Origin: Laspinema palackyanum D2a
GTDB taxonomy: Bacteria; Cyanobacteriota; Cyanobacteriia; Cyanobacteriales; Laspinemataceae
Assembly (NCBI GenBank): GCA_025370845.1
Contig: JAMXFF010000008.1
Span: 1-64,000, forward strand
Direction: 5' to 3'
Length of the DNA stretch: 64,000 nucleotides
How positions within the stretch are numbered: the first letter of the stretch is position 1; every line of letters starts with the position of its first letter. The notes under the pieces were generated by a model. That model saw nothing but the letters and a program-made list of their open reading frames with translations, was not told where the DNA came from and ran no database searches. Shown here one piece after another: positions 36,306 to 46,112 of the stretch. A program made the position numbers and the translations under genes.

Positions 36306-37157
36306 ATGACTCAATCTACACAATCAGAATGGATCGAGCGTTTTGCTCGCTTTGGATACGCTGCTAAAGGATTTGTTTACGGCTTGGTTGGCATTCTAGC
36401 CTTGCAAGCAGCATTTACCAAAGGGGGACGAACCACGGACCCAAAGGGGGTGCTTTACACCATCGTTGAGCAACCTTTTGGCCAAGCATTACTGTCTTTT
36501 GTAACCATTGGTCTACTTGGTTATGCAATGTGGCGTTTTCTACAAGCCTTCATGGATACTGACAATAAAGGTACTGATTTCAAAGGCTTAATCGAGCGAT
36601 TTGGATTTGGAATGAGTGCGGTCATTTATTGTGGTTTTGCTTTTACTGCTATTAAACTCTTGATGGGAAATGGAGACAGTGGCGGAGAACAAAGTGATCA
36701 AAGCGCTCAACATTGGACCGCCCGGTTTCTCTCCCAACCCTTTGGAGAATGGTTGGTGGGATTGGCTGGTGCAGTGGTAATGGGTTTAGGATTTTATTAT
36801 TTTTATAAAGCCTTTAGTGGGAAGTTTCGCAAAGAATTAAAAATTAGAGAAATGACTCCCAATGAAGAAAAATGGGTGATGAGAGCAGGTCGAGTGGGGT
36901 TATCTGCAAGAGGTGTTATTTTTACCATGATTGGCTGGTTTTTGATGCAGGCGGCTTATCAATCCAATGCGAATGAAGCCCAGGCCATTCCCGGCACTTT
37001 AGAGACTTTATTGAGGCAGCCTTATGGGAGTTTGCTGTTGGGGGTTGTAGCCGCAGGATTGGTGATTTATGGACTCTATATGGGAGTACACGCCCGCTAT
37101 CGACGTATGCGCCCTCCCCAAGGTGACCCGCGACAACTTTTAAATCTGGGACGATAG
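36306..37157 (+). CDS. DUF1206 membrane protein
   Basis: The 283-aa protein is built of three copies of the DUF1206 unit, each two membrane helices opening with a FARFGYAAKGFVYGLVG-like motif: residues about 9-70, 95-160 (GFGMSAVIYCGFAFTAI) and 193-265 (GRVGLSARGVIFTMIGWF). It is therefore a six-helix integral membrane protein. Function is unknown; the family is widespread in cyanobacteria and actinobacteria. Confidence 0.88.
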   Translation: MTQSTQSEWIERFARFGYAAKGFVYGLVGILALQAAFTKGGRTTDPKGVLYTIVEQPFGQALLSFVTIGLLGYAMWRFLQAFMDTDNKGTDFKGLIERFGFGMSAVIYCGFAFTAIKLLMGNGDSGGEQSDQSAQHWTARFLSQPFGEWLVGLAGAVVMGLGFYYFYKAFSGKFRKELKIREMTPNEEKWVMRAGRVGLSARGVIFTMIGWFLMQAAYQSNANEAQAIPGTLETLLRQPYGSLLLGVVAAGLVIYGLYMGVHARYRRMRPPQGDPRQLLNLGR

Positions 37158-37219
37158 GCGATCGCCTCGGGACAAACTCCCTTGGGGGGATGAACCCCCA
37201 AACATCACGTTCAACTGAT

Positions 37220-37645
37220 TCACCCGGATGAATGGGTGGCAAATTTTTTCACCAAGTTGTCTGGAATCGCAACCAGACGATGACTAGAAACATGGATAAA
37301 ACATCCCGTCTGTTTGGCAGTGACAGCAATTTTATCATCCACGATTAACTCGGTTTTGACAATCCATTTCACCGACCCCATATCACTAAACCACATTCGT
37401 CCCTCAATCAAATCAAACAATTTGATGGGTTTATGATATTCCAGGCGACTCTTACCAATCAGGGGTGAGATTCCTAATTCTAATTGCTGTTCTAAAGAAA
37501 AATACTGTTGAAATAAATCTAAGCGTAAATCTTCAATCCAGCGCATCAAAATCATTTGGCTGACAAACCCGGTTATATCAATATCGTAAGGTTTCACAGT
37601 GAAAGCTAAAGCCGTCTCTAATAGCGTATCTTGTTCTAAGGTCAT
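37220..37645 (-). CDS. Hotdog-fold acyl-CoA thioesterase
   Basis: The 141-aa protein has the 4HBT/YbgC-like hotdog layout: FTVKPYDIDITGFVSQMIL with the active-site Asp region, RLEYHKPIKLFDLIEGRMWF and TELIVDDKIAVTAKQTGCFIHV. It hydrolyses acyl-CoA or acyl-ACP thioesters in the cytosol; substrate uncertain. Similar small thioesterases serve in phylloquinone synthesis in cyanobacteria, but I see no menaquinone-pathway neighbour. Confidence 0.8.
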   Translation of the reverse strand: MTLEQDTLLETALAFTVKPYDIDITGFVSQMILMRWIEDLRLDLFQQYFSLEQQLELGISPLIGKSRLEYHKPIKLFDLIEGRMWFSDMGSVKWIVKTELIVDDKIAVTAKQTGCFIHVSSHRLVAIPDNLVKKFATHSSG

Positions 37646-37796
37646 AGTCCCTCAAACTGGTTTTTTAAAAAACAATTCGGTTGGTCCTCTGGGTTAAATG
37701 CCGGGAGGCAATTTTACAGGACTCTAACTCATTGTAATCATTTTTCAAGAAAAGAACGCAGGGGAGACGCTACGGAAGGGTTAGGTTAAGAGGACC

Positions 37797-37862
37797 AGAA
37801 ACCGGGTTTCTTTCATGACTTGCTGGTATTTGCCATAGATTTGGTAAAGAAACCCGGTTTCT
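37797..37862. repeat. Family C repeat pair
   Basis: AGAAACCGGGTTTCT (37797-37811) and AGAAACCCGGTTTCT (37848-37862) are separated by 36 bases just after the uvrA stop. The unit could form a terminator-like structure for uvrA. Confidence 0.75.
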
Positions 37863-37867
37863 CATCG

Positions 37868-40795
37868 TTAGGATTTTGCCGGATATTGCTGCAAAACGCG
37901 CTTTAAAAATTGTCCCGTGTAGGAATGAGGATTTTCCGCTACTTCCTCTGGGGTTCCCGTGGCGATCGCCTCTCCACCTTTGTCCCCGCCTTCCGGTCCT
38001 AAATCAATCACCCAATCTGCACAACGAATCACATCTAAGTTGTGTTCAATGGTCAAAATTGAGTTCCCTTTATCCACCAATCGCTGCAACACATTCAACA
38101 ATTGATGCACATCATAAAACGATAATCCCGTCGTCGGTTCATCGATTAAATACAAGGTTTTTCCCGTAGCGCGTCGGGAGAGTTCCGTTGCCAGTTTGAC
38201 CCGTTGCGCTTCACCTCCCGAGAGAGTGGGTGCCGGTTGTCCCAGGTGAATATATCCTAATCCCACATCCACTAAGGTTTGCAACCTTGTTGCCGCCCGA
38301 GGAATATGTTTAAACAGTTCTAAGGATTCTTCCACGGTGAGATTCAACACATCGGCAATGGAATATCCCTTGTATTTCACTTGTAAAGTTTCCCGATTAT
38401 ATCGCGCACCTTTACAAATATCACACTGCACATAAACATCGGGTAAAAAGTTCATAGAAATGACATTTACCCCTTGTCCGCCACAAGCTTCGCAACGTCC
38501 CCCTTTGACATTAAAAGAAAACTGACCCGGTTTGTATCCGCGCGCTTTTGCTTCGATGGTTTCGGCAAATAACCCCCGAATCATATCAAAAACACCCGTA
38601 TAGGTGGCGGGATTGGACCGAGGGGTTCTGCCAATGGGAGATTGGTCAATAATAATTACCTTATCCACTGCATCTTTTAAACTCTTCTCCCCCAAGGTTT
38701 TGAGTGCGCCCATATCCCCAGGAAAGGGAGTTTTTCGGGTGATATGATGTTGCAATGCCGGATAAAGCAAATCATTAATTAAACTGGATTTACCTGAACC
38801 CGAAACCCCCGTCACACAGACTAATTTTCCGAGAGGAATTTCCACATTAATCTGCTTGAGATTGTTGCGAGAACAGTTTTTCATCACCAGAGAACGTCCA
38901 TTGCCTTCGCGCCGTTCCCCGGGGGTTTCAATTTGTAACCGCCCGGATAAATAAGACCCGGTGAGAGAATTTTCCGCCGTTAAAAGGGCGTCTAACTGTC
39001 CTTGGGCGACAATTTCGCCGCCATGTACCCCAGCGCGAGGACCGATATCGACAATCCAATCCGCAGCGCGAATCGTGTCCTCGTCATGTTCCACGACAAT
39101 TAAGGTATTTCCCAAATCGCGTAATTTGGTTAAAGTATTGAGCAATCGTCCGTTGTCTCGTTGATGGAGTCCGATGCTGGGTTCATCGAGAACGTATAAC
39201 ACCCCGGTTAATCCGGCGCCGATTTGGGTTGCCAGACGAATCCGTTGTGCTTCTCCTCCGGAAAGGGTCATGGCAGGGCGATCGAGGGTGAGATAATCCA
39301 ATCCCACATCTAATAAAAATTGTAGTCGGGCGCAAATTTCTCGGAGGACGAGTTCAGCAATCTGTGCTTGCCGACTGCTCAATTGCAACCGATCAATGCG
39401 ATCGCGACAGTCCCGAATGGAAACCGAGGTTAAATCATCAATATGCTCACTCCCAATTCTCACCGCCAACGCTTCCGGTTTCAAGCGCTTTCCGTGACAA
39501 CTTTCGCAAGGGCGATCGACCAAATACTGCTCTAATTTTTGCTTTTGCAGTTCCGAGGCACTTTCTTCATAGTACCGTTGCAACAACGCCAATGCACCGG
39601 CATACCGCCGATTATTTCCCCATCCTTCGATATTAATCGGTTCGTCAGCACCATATAAAATGGTCTTTTGCTGTTTTGCCGTCAACTCTTTCCAAGGGGT
39701 GGTCAACTCAAACCCATACCCCTTTGCCAACCCTTGCAACACCGAGAGATAATAAGCACTATCTTTGTCCGCCCAAGGGGCGATCGCCTCATAAATTGGC
39801 GCATCCGGGTCCGGAATAATTAACTCCGGGGAAAAAGTCCGAAAACTGCCCAATCCATGACAACTCTCACAAGCACCATAGGGGGAATTAAACGAAAACA
39901 AACGCGGGGAAAGTTCTTCCATCACCGCCCCATGTTCCGGACAGGCAAACTTCTCGGAAAAGACTAATTCTGTCTCTCCCTCGTCGGTGGTACTGTCTAA
40001 TAATTGAATAATCGCAATCCCTTCGGAATGGCGCAATCCCGTGGTTAAAGAGTCTGCTAATCGTTCTTGGATGCCTGCTTTTTTAATCAGGCGATCAACG
40101 ACAATTTCAATGGTATGGGTATGATTTTTATCCAGTTCAATCTTGTCCGAGAGTTCGCGAATTTCGCCATTCACCCGCACTCGCACAAACCCCTCAGAAG
40201 AGAGACTAGACAGCACTTTTTTATGAGTGCCTTTTTTCCCACGAACCACCGGGGCGAGAATTTGAAATTTCGTGCGATCCGGGAGTTCCATGACCCGATC
40301 GCACATTTCATCAATCGTTTGTGGGGCGATCGAGCGATCGCAAATTGGGCAGTGCGGTTTTCCCGCCCGTCCAAATAACAAGCGCAAATAATCATAAATT
40401 TCCGTCACCGTCCCCACCGTCGATCGCGGGTTGTGGGACGTGGATTTTTGGTCAATGGAAATCGCCGGAGAGAGTCCCTCAATGGATTCCACATCCGGTT
40501 TATCCAGTTGTCCCAGAAACTGACGGGCGTAGGCGCTGAGGGACTCCACATAACGCCGTTGACCCTCCGCAAAAATGGTATCGAAGGCGAGGGAGGATTT
40601 CCCGGATCCAGAAACGCCGGTAAAGACAATCAGGCGATCGCGCGGGAGTTCGAGGTCAATATTTTTAAGGTTGTGCTGTCTTGCCCCTCGAATTCGGATC
40701 CCGTGATCCCGGGGATTGACCACCGCCTCGGTCAGGGAGGATCCATTCAAACTTTGGACGGGTTGCTTTGTAGACACATTGGCACGTTTAGGCAT
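37868..40795 (-). CDS. uvrA: Excinuclease ABC subunit A
   Basis: The 975-aa protein has the tandem ABC ATPase layout: Walker A GVSGSGKSSLAFDTIFAEGQ near residue 60 and GVSGSGKSSLINDLL near 670, two ABC signatures (LSGGEAQRIRLATQIG, LSGGEAQRVKLATELS), and zinc motifs including CEACGGQGV with CDICKGARY. UvrA2 with UvrB scans DNA for bulky damage in nucleotide excision repair. The length is normal. It has an N-terminal extension of about 30 residues before IRIRGARQHNLKNID. It is a single gene. Confidence 0.97.
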   Translation of the reverse strand: MPKRANVSTKQPVQSLNGSSLTEAVVNPRDHGIRIRGARQHNLKNIDLELPRDRLIVFTGVSGSGKSSLAFDTIFAEGQRRYVESLSAYARQFLGQLDKPDVESIEGLSPAISIDQKSTSHNPRSTVGTVTEIYDYLRLLFGRAGKPHCPICDRSIAPQTIDEMCDRVMELPDRTKFQILAPVVRGKKGTHKKVLSSLSSEGFVRVRVNGEIRELSDKIELDKNHTHTIEIVVDRLIKKAGIQERLADSLTTGLRHSEGIAIIQLLDSTTDEGETELVFSEKFACPEHGAVMEELSPRLFSFNSPYGACESCHGLGSFRTFSPELIIPDPDAPIYEAIAPWADKDSAYYLSVLQGLAKGYGFELTTPWKELTAKQQKTILYGADEPINIEGWGNNRRYAGALALLQRYYEESASELQKQKLEQYLVDRPCESCHGKRLKPEALAVRIGSEHIDDLTSVSIRDCRDRIDRLQLSSRQAQIAELVLREICARLQFLLDVGLDYLTLDRPAMTLSGGEAQRIRLATQIGAGLTGVLYVLDEPSIGLHQRDNGRLLNTLTKLRDLGNTLIVVEHDEDTIRAADWIVDIGPRAGVHGGEIVAQGQLDALLTAENSLTGSYLSGRLQIETPGERREGNGRSLVMKNCSRNNLKQINVEIPLGKLVCVTGVSGSGKSSLINDLLYPALQHHITRKTPFPGDMGALKTLGEKSLKDAVDKVIIIDQSPIGRTPRSNPATYTGVFDMIRGLFAETIEAKARGYKPGQFSFNVKGGRCEACGGQGVNVISMNFLPDVYVQCDICKGARYNRETLQVKYKGYSIADVLNLTVEESLELFKHIPRAATRLQTLVDVGLGYIHLGQPAPTLSGGEAQRVKLATELSRRATGKTLYLIDEPTTGLSFYDVHQLLNVLQRLVDKGNSILTIEHNLDVIRCADWVIDLGPEGGDKGGEAIATGTPEEVAENPHSYTGQFLKRVLQQYPAKS

Positions 40796-40916
40796 AAAAA
40801 TTAACTATACATTTCTTAATAATTTTAGCGGTTTTGGATGTGGATGCGGGTGTGGAGGATGGGATCATCGGGGTTCGGATATCCGAGGGGGGTGCTGGTT
40901 TGTGTAGCGGGGTTGG

Positions 40917-41251
40917 AGGGGATAACGACTGAAGTCGTTACTACGAACGGGGGAAAATTCTTCAGTTTGTAGTAACGACTTCAGTCGTTTCCGGGTTATG
41001 TCCCCCGGACATTGCCCCTTTAAAAGAAAATCTTTTAAAGGGGGATAACGACTGAAGTCGTTACTACGAACGGGGGAAAATTCTTTAGTTTGTAGTAACG
41101 ACTTCAGTCGTTTCCGGGTTATGTCCCCCGGACATTGCCCCTTTAAAAGAAAATCTTTTAAAGGGGGATAACGACTGAAGTCGTTACTACGAACGGGGGA
41201 AAATTCTTTAGTTTGTAGTAACGACTTCAGTCGTTTCCGGGTTATGTCCCC
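40917..41251. repeat. 123-bp tandem repeat of nested hairpins (family A)
   Basis: Units begin at 40921, 41044 and 41167, each 123 bp, with the third partial. Each unit holds two inverted family A copies and a CCTTTAAAAGAAAATCTTTT-type hairpin. It separates the uvrA and DUF2358 promoters. Confidence 0.92.
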
Positions 41252-41289
41252 CTACAATACAATGGAAGAGTGCCAGGAGAACCGAACCA

Positions 41290-41709
41290 ATGGACGAATA
41301 TCAATCCCAAGTAGTCAAGGCGATCGCCACTTTAAAGGAAGACTTACCCACGTTATTTGAAAAAGATATTTCTTATGATATTTATCGGAAAGATATCTTT
41401 TTCAAAGACCCAGTAAATCAGTTTAAGTGGAAATTCAATTATCGAATTATTTTCTGGACGTTACGATTTCACGGCCAACTGTTTTTTACAGAACTCTATT
41501 TTGATTTGCATGATGTAGAGCAGGTTGCACCGGATATGATTTTAGCAAACTGGACCGTGCGTGGGACCTTGCGTTTACCTTGGAAAGCGGATTTATTATT
41601 TAATGGGTATTCTAATTATAAATTAGATGAAACTGGCTTAATTTATGAACATATCGACACTTGGGACCGGGAACCGAAGGCAATTTTAAAACAGTTTCTG
41701 CCGCAATAA
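41290..41709 (+). CDS. DUF2358 protein
   Basis: The 139-aa protein fits the DUF2358 family of cyanobacteria and plants: LKEDLPTLFEKDISYDIYRK, FFKDPVNQFK, and a SnoaL-like alpha/beta cone with ANWTVRGTLRLPWKADLLFNG. Conserved length and fold suggest a small-molecule or lipid-binding role; none is proven. It faces the ankyrin gene with a shared terminator. Confidence 0.82.
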   Translation: MDEYQSQVVKAIATLKEDLPTLFEKDISYDIYRKDIFFKDPVNQFKWKFNYRIIFWTLRFHGQLFFTELYFDLHDVEQVAPDMILANWTVRGTLRLPWKADLLFNGYSNYKLDETGLIYEHIDTWDREPKAILKQFLPQ

Positions 41710-41722
41710 AAGATAAAAAGCG

Positions 41723-41760
41723 TTTCCCCTTCCCCAGAGAAAAGGGAGGGGGAAAAGTTC
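41723..41760. terminator. Bidirectional terminator between convergent genes
   Basis: TTTCCCCTTCCC (41723-41734) pairs with GGGAGGGGGAAA (41744-41755) between the DUF2358 and ankyrin genes. Confidence 0.65.
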
Positions 41761-41763
41761 GTA

Positions 41764-43236
41764 TTATTCTTGAGTTCCGGCGTTACGGAGCGATCGCGCT
41801 ACTTTCTTATACCCATTAAACTCCGCGATCGCCAAGGCAGTGTACCCTCCGCGATTTTTGAGATTAACATTGGCACCGGCAGATACCAAGAGATGCACCG
41901 CTTCCTCAAAACCGCGATGGGCGGCCCACATCAAGGCACTGGCCCCGGCCTCATCTTGGCGGTTGACATCGGCACCGGCAGCAATCAGGACCTCGATGAC
42001 TTCGGTCAAATTGCGATCGGCTGCTTTCATCAGAGCAGTTTTGCCTCCGGTGGAGACGGCATTGGGGTCCGCACCGGCTTTGAGTAGGACTCGGATGGTG
42101 TCCAGATGGCCGAGTTCAGCGGTGGCGGTGAGGGGGGTTTCGTCAAAGTTGGTGGGGTTAACCTCTGCACCTTTGTGGAGGAGGGCCGCCACAATGTCGG
42201 CGCGATCGTGCAAGGCGGCGACAAATAAGGGGGTGTCTCCGAGACGATTGCACCGTTGGAAATCGGCACCGGAGTCGAGTAACAGGTTGACCACATCGGC
42301 ATACCCTTCAACCACGGCCCAATTTAAGGCAGTTTCTCCGTCACTATCCCTGGCATTAATCTCTGCACCGGCATCCAGCAGGGCCCGAACCATCTGCCAA
42401 TGGCCTCCCGATGCCCCAGCCATCAGGGGGGTAAAACCATCGAGATTTTTGGCATTGACATCGGCACCGGCAGCCAGCAGGGCGATTACGACCTCGGTAT
42501 GGCCGCGATCGCTCGCCAGGAGCAAGGGAGTTTCAGCATCTTTATCCGTGACATTGGGGTGAGTCCCCCCCGCTAACAAGATTTGCACAATGGGCAGGTC
42601 CCCGCGTTCCGCCGCTTCGAGTAAGGCGCTGCCGCAATCATATTTTTGACAGGAAAGACCCTTGTGGATCAGCAGTTCTAACAGTTCCGCATTCCCCTTC
42701 TGGGCGATGCGGAATAAGAGGGAATCCAGGTCAGCGATCGCCTCTAAATGGGCCCCGGCTGCAAGTAAGGCCCGGACAATAGCAACATGACCCTCGACAA
42801 TGGCGAGTTTGAGGGCGGTATCATCATCTTTATCTTTGATATTGGGTTCGGCACCGTGGGTCAACAGCAGATCGGCGATCGCCGGATTGCCTTTGAGCGC
42901 CGCCACCATCAGTGCCGTACTGCCATCATCATTCCGGGCGTTCACCTGTGCTCCAAAGGAGAGTAACAGGCGGACCACATCAATCTGATGATTGGCTGCC
43001 GCGAACATCAACGGGGTGATGCCGTACTTTTCTCGGGCAAGATTGGCATCGGCACCGGCTTCGAGCAAGTGACGGGCGATTTCCGTGTAACCTTTCTGGG
43101 AGGCAAACATTAACGGAGTCGTGCCTTCTCCATCTTTGGCATTGACACGCGCACCTTCAGCCAGCAGGGTAATGACTTGATGAATGTTGCCAATTCGAGC
43201 CGCCTGAATTAATAAAAGATCCTGGTTAGAGAGCAT
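41764..43236 (-). CDS. Ankyrin-repeat protein
   Basis: The 490-aa protein is an uninterrupted array of about 14 ankyrin repeats of 33 aa (consensus DGETPLMFAAQKGHTEIVRALLEAGADVN). No signal peptide, membrane segment or enzyme domain is seen. One unit around residues 190-220 (LLFRIAQKGNAELLELLIHK) is atypical. The array is a protein-binding solenoid whose partner is unknown. ATG 43236 is preferred; a TTG at 43254 would add six residues. Confidence 0.9.
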   Translation of the reverse strand: MLSNQDLLLIQAARIGNIHQVITLLAEGARVNAKDGEGTTPLMFASQKGYTEIARHLLEAGADANLAREKYGITPLMFAAANHQIDVVRLLLSFGAQVNARNDDGSTALMVAALKGNPAIADLLLTHGAEPNIKDKDDDTALKLAIVEGHVAIVRALLAAGAHLEAIADLDSLLFRIAQKGNAELLELLIHKGLSCQKYDCGSALLEAAERGDLPIVQILLAGGTHPNVTDKDAETPLLLASDRGHTEVVIALLAAGADVNAKNLDGFTPLMAGASGGHWQMVRALLDAGAEINARDSDGETALNWAVVEGYADVVNLLLDSGADFQRCNRLGDTPLFVAALHDRADIVAALLHKGAEVNPTNFDETPLTATAELGHLDTIRVLLKAGADPNAVSTGGKTALMKAADRNLTEVIEVLIAAGADVNRQDEAGASALMWAAHRGFEEAVHLLVSAGANVNLKNRGGYTALAIAEFNGYKKVARSLRNAGTQE

Positions 43237-43464
43237 TTGCTGCGATCGACTCAATCTCGGGGTAATTTAACGGTATCGCGAAAGGAGCCGACAATCAACC
43301 GCGATCATCCGGAGATCTTCACTTAGGCGATCGCGCAGGAGCGCAGACTGCTACAATGGCGCCGGTCGCGCCACCCTTGAGACTGGGGGATGTTCAAGAG
43401 TTCTCCAGAGCCAAATTATGATAAGTTTTATGAAGATCCTCACGCCATCTGGATGGAGAACACC

Positions 43465-43938
43465 ATGACCATAGAACTGCCCGCACCCTTACAAACCGGA
43501 TTGACCTTTTTCCACCCCTTGTTAATGTGGGTGTTGTTTGGACTCTCGATTTATGCCCTTGTCCTGGGAGTGAAACTGAAGCGCACCCGCAAAGCTACAG
43601 GAGAAGAGAAAAAAGTTCTGATTAAGGGCAAATATAATGTTAGACATTACCAAATCGGGTCCATCATGCTGGCCCTGATGGTATTCGGCACCGTGGTTGG
43701 CATGGGTGCTACCTATATCAATAATGGCAAGCTGTTTTTTGGTCCCCACCTGCTCGTGGGCTTAGGCATGACCACAATGGTGGCAATTTCCGCCTCCCTA
43801 GCGCCCTTCATGCAGCAGGGTGTCACTTGGGCGAGAGTGACTCATGTGGCGATGAATATGACCTTGCTCACCCTGTTTGGCTGGCAAGCCTTCACGGGAT
43901 TGCAAATTGTCCAAAAGATTTTGAGCAGTGATTCCTAA
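43465..43938 (+). CDS. DUF4079 membrane protein
   Basis: From ATG 43465, with GGAGA 5-7 bases upstream, the protein is 157 aa with four hydrophobic segments: FFHPLLMWVLFGLSIYALVLG, IGSIMLALMVFGTVVGMGA, LLVGLGMTTMVAISASLAP and MNMTLLTLFGWQAFTG. Conserved His residues (FHPLLMW, GPHLLVG, ARVTHVAMN) are placed as in b-type cytochrome-like helical bundles, which suggests but does not prove haem binding. DUF4079 is a cyanobacterial/plastid family. Upstream in-frame ATGs at 43390 and 43453 are possible. Confidence 0.83.
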   Translation: MTIELPAPLQTGLTFFHPLLMWVLFGLSIYALVLGVKLKRTRKATGEEKKVLIKGKYNVRHYQIGSIMLALMVFGTVVGMGATYINNGKLFFGPHLLVGLGMTTMVAISASLAPFMQQGVTWARVTHVAMNMTLLTLFGWQAFTGLQIVQKILSSDS

Positions 43939-43961
43939 AAAAGGCGCAAGCCATAGGAATC

Positions 43962-44003
43962 ATTCCTCGTGACGCGCTTAAGCCACGTCACGAGGAATTT
44001 TGC
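43962..44003. terminator. Strong terminator hairpin between convergent genes
   Basis: A 13-bp perfect stem (ATTCCTCGTGACG at 43962-43974 with 43986-43998) followed by TTTT ends the DUF4079 gene and can also serve the convergent DUF1997 gene. Confidence 0.8.
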
Positions 44004-44063
44004 CCAGGATGGAGCCACTTCCGGTCCCTGCCCGAAGATATGGGGGAAGGGACCGGATATTTG

Positions 44064-44819
44064 TTAGGGAGTTTCAACTTCCTCGGGGATCTCTTCGCCG
44101 CTGCCATTGGCGCCGCTACATTGACGGCACAGATCGAAATTAGAGGTTTTGGCGCGTTTTTTCTTGAAGAGTTCGAGGCGATCGCGCCCGATGGTGGAGT
44201 GAAAATCTTCCTGGACTTTGTAGGTTAAGCGACGAGAGACTTGTTTAACAATTTGTGCCAACAGGCGATCGCCGGTTCTTTGGACGAGGGGAAGGGGTAA
44301 AGCATGAATGAACTTGGGAAAGCAAACCCCCACCTTTAAATCTAAATTCCACTCCACCCGAGTCATGGTGGCAGGGAGTTCCTGAGTATGGCGGAGTTTG
44401 ATATTAGAATAATCTGCCGGAATTTCTACCAATTCCTGGGACGCTTTAAACTCCACGTCATAACCCGGGGGGACATAATCGGGAATGGCGATCGTTTCGA
44501 TGAGATAAACCCGATTCTGTTGGGGCAAGAGATTTAGACCAATTTTCGGTTCCACTTCATAACCGAGTGCACCAAAGCGCCCAATAGTCAGAGCATAGCC
44601 ATTTTCTCCTAAAGCTTCTGCCTGCATCGGATGAGCACAGCGTTTAAACCATCCTTGGTGAACGTCAAAATAGGCAGCAACGGTTTCCACATCGGCATAC
44701 ATTTCCATGCATCCGACAAAATGAGTTTGAAACCACATCGGTTCACAAGCAACGGAGGTAGATGCCTCGCGATCGCCATCGATGGATGTTTGCTTATGGT
44801 TTAAAATATCTGACTGCAT
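44064..44819 (-). CDS. DUF1997 protein
   Basis: The 251-aa protein (ATG 44819, behind GGGAAG) matches the cyanobacterial/plastid DUF1997 family: FVGCMEMYADVETVAAYFDV, HQGWFKRCAHPMQAE, GRFGALGYEVEPKIGLNLLP and a long basic C-terminal part. The C-terminal tail has CRQCSGANGSG, a CxxC that could bind metal or be redox-active. Function is unknown. An ATG at 44861 is possible but lacks a ribosome site. Confidence 0.83.
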   Translation of the reverse strand: MQSDILNHKQTSIDGDREASTSVACEPMWFQTHFVGCMEMYADVETVAAYFDVHQGWFKRCAHPMQAEALGENGYALTIGRFGALGYEVEPKIGLNLLPQQNRVYLIETIAIPDYVPPGYDVEFKASQELVEIPADYSNIKLRHTQELPATMTRVEWNLDLKVGVCFPKFIHALPLPLVQRTGDRLLAQIVKQVSRRLTYKVQEDFHSTIGRDRLELFKKKRAKTSNFDLCRQCSGANGSGEEIPEEVETP

Positions 44820-45169
44820 AACTGCTTCCCTGATTGAGGGTTTGTGTTTTTGTACCGCCACCGGAGTGGCTGGATGCTATTTTCTCTACGTTATCTTGTC
44901 CCTGGGAGGGGTGAAATCCGTAATTCTGCCCGACTTTCTTTGATTGAGGTCAGCTTCGCCTCGGGTTGGCACAAGGGTTGAGCTGGCATCCGTTTCTATC
45001 ATAAGCAATCTGGCAAGGGAGGTTCTGTGATGTAGATATCCGAACCGGGGCGATCGCGATCGGTCCCCAAATTTTTTACACTATAGGAGGTTTGGGGCTC
45101 CAACCCCTTCCCCCTATTGCATAACAGCAATAATTTCACATTCAATCCATAATTTTACCGAAAAAACTG
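44820..45169. other. Divergent intergenic region
   Basis: About 350 bases between the DUF1997 gene and the atypical SDR gene. No repeat or gene was recognised; one CGATCGCGATCG stretch lies near 45050. Confidence 0.5.
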
Positions 45170-45829
45170 ATGAAAGCATTTGTAGCGGGTGCCACGGGAC
45201 AGACAGGACGACGAATTGTCGAAGAATTGGTCAAGCGGGAGATTCCCGTGCGCGCCTTGGTGCGGAACTTGGAGAAAGGTCAGCAACTCTTACCTCCGCA
45301 GGTGGAGTTAGTGGTGGGGGATGTATTGAATCCCCAGAGTCTCAACGAGGCGATCGCGGATTGTACCGTAGTGTTATGCGCCACGGGTGCCAGCCCCAGC
45401 TTCGACCCCACGGGACCCTATCGCATTGACTATGAAGGGACCAAGCACCTCGTGGATGTCGCCAAAGTCAAGGGAATCGAACATTTTGTTCTGGTTTCCT
45501 CCTTGTGCGTCTCTAACTTATTCCATCCGCTCAATTTATTTTGGCTGATTTTAGTCTGGAAAAGACAAGCCGAAAAATATATCGAAAACAGCGGTTTAAC
45601 TTACACCATCGTCCGTCCAGGCGGACTAAAAAATGCCGAAGATGAAGCGGCGATCGTCATGAAATCTCAGGATAAATTATTTGAGGGGAGCATTCCGCGA
45701 ACTAAAGTCGCCGTAGTCAGCGTTGAAGCCTTATTTCAACCTGCCGCCCGGAATAAAATTGTCGAAATTGTCACCAATGCGGAAGCGCCCGCCCAAGCAT
45801 TCCCTGAGCTATTTGCCAGCGTGGTTTAA
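45170..45829 (+). CDS. Atypical SDR, NAD(P)-binding protein (NmrA/Tic62-like)
   Basis: The 219-aa protein begins with the Rossmann dinucleotide motif FVAGATGQTGRRIVEELVKR (residues 4-23), followed by LVVGDVLNPQSL, VLCATGAS, VLVSSLCVSN and YTIVRPGGL, the atypical SDR pattern seen in Tic62, HCF173 and YbjT-like proteins. The usual Tyr-x3-Lys is not evident, so a binding or assembly role rather than dehydrogenation is possible. In phototrophs such proteins assist photosystem assembly; that link is by family only. Confidence 0.85.
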   Translation: MKAFVAGATGQTGRRIVEELVKREIPVRALVRNLEKGQQLLPPQVELVVGDVLNPQSLNEAIADCTVVLCATGASPSFDPTGPYRIDYEGTKHLVDVAKVKGIEHFVLVSSLCVSNLFHPLNLFWLILVWKRQAEKYIENSGLTYTIVRPGGLKNAEDEAAIVMKSQDKLFEGSIPRTKVAVVSVEALFQPAARNKIVEIVTNAEAPAQAFPELFASVV

Positions 45830-45892
45830 CTCCACCCCGGCTAGAATTAGCTTAATCTACGCCCAAAACCCGGGCTCACTCGTTTAACAGGA

Positions 45893-45950
45893 GGGTGCGT
45901 CAGATAAAAACTCGAAGAGGTGAACCCTTAACCGGAGACTCTGACGCCCC
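45893..45950. repeat. GGGTGCGTCAGA inverted repeat
   Basis: GGGTGCGTCAGA (45893-45904) faces TCTGACGCCCC (45940-45950) around a 35-base loop, in the intergenic space downstream of the SDR gene. Confidence 0.6.
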
Positions 45951-46112
45951 TACAACGGGGACATTTTACCATAAAAACCCGCCCCAAGAATTTCTGCGGG
46001 ACCTGCTATTAAAATAGGGAGAACCTACTGCATCAACCTGAATGAAATCAGGGACATAAACCCGAAAAACCTGAATAAATTACCCTAGTTTCTGAATAAT
46101 TCATCATGCCTT

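Noticed and set aside
41840..42562. A 240-codon open frame opposite the ankyrin gene
   Set aside because: It is the antisense shadow of a repeated GC-rich coding array, lacks a ribosome site and reads as low-complexity Ser/Arg/Ala.
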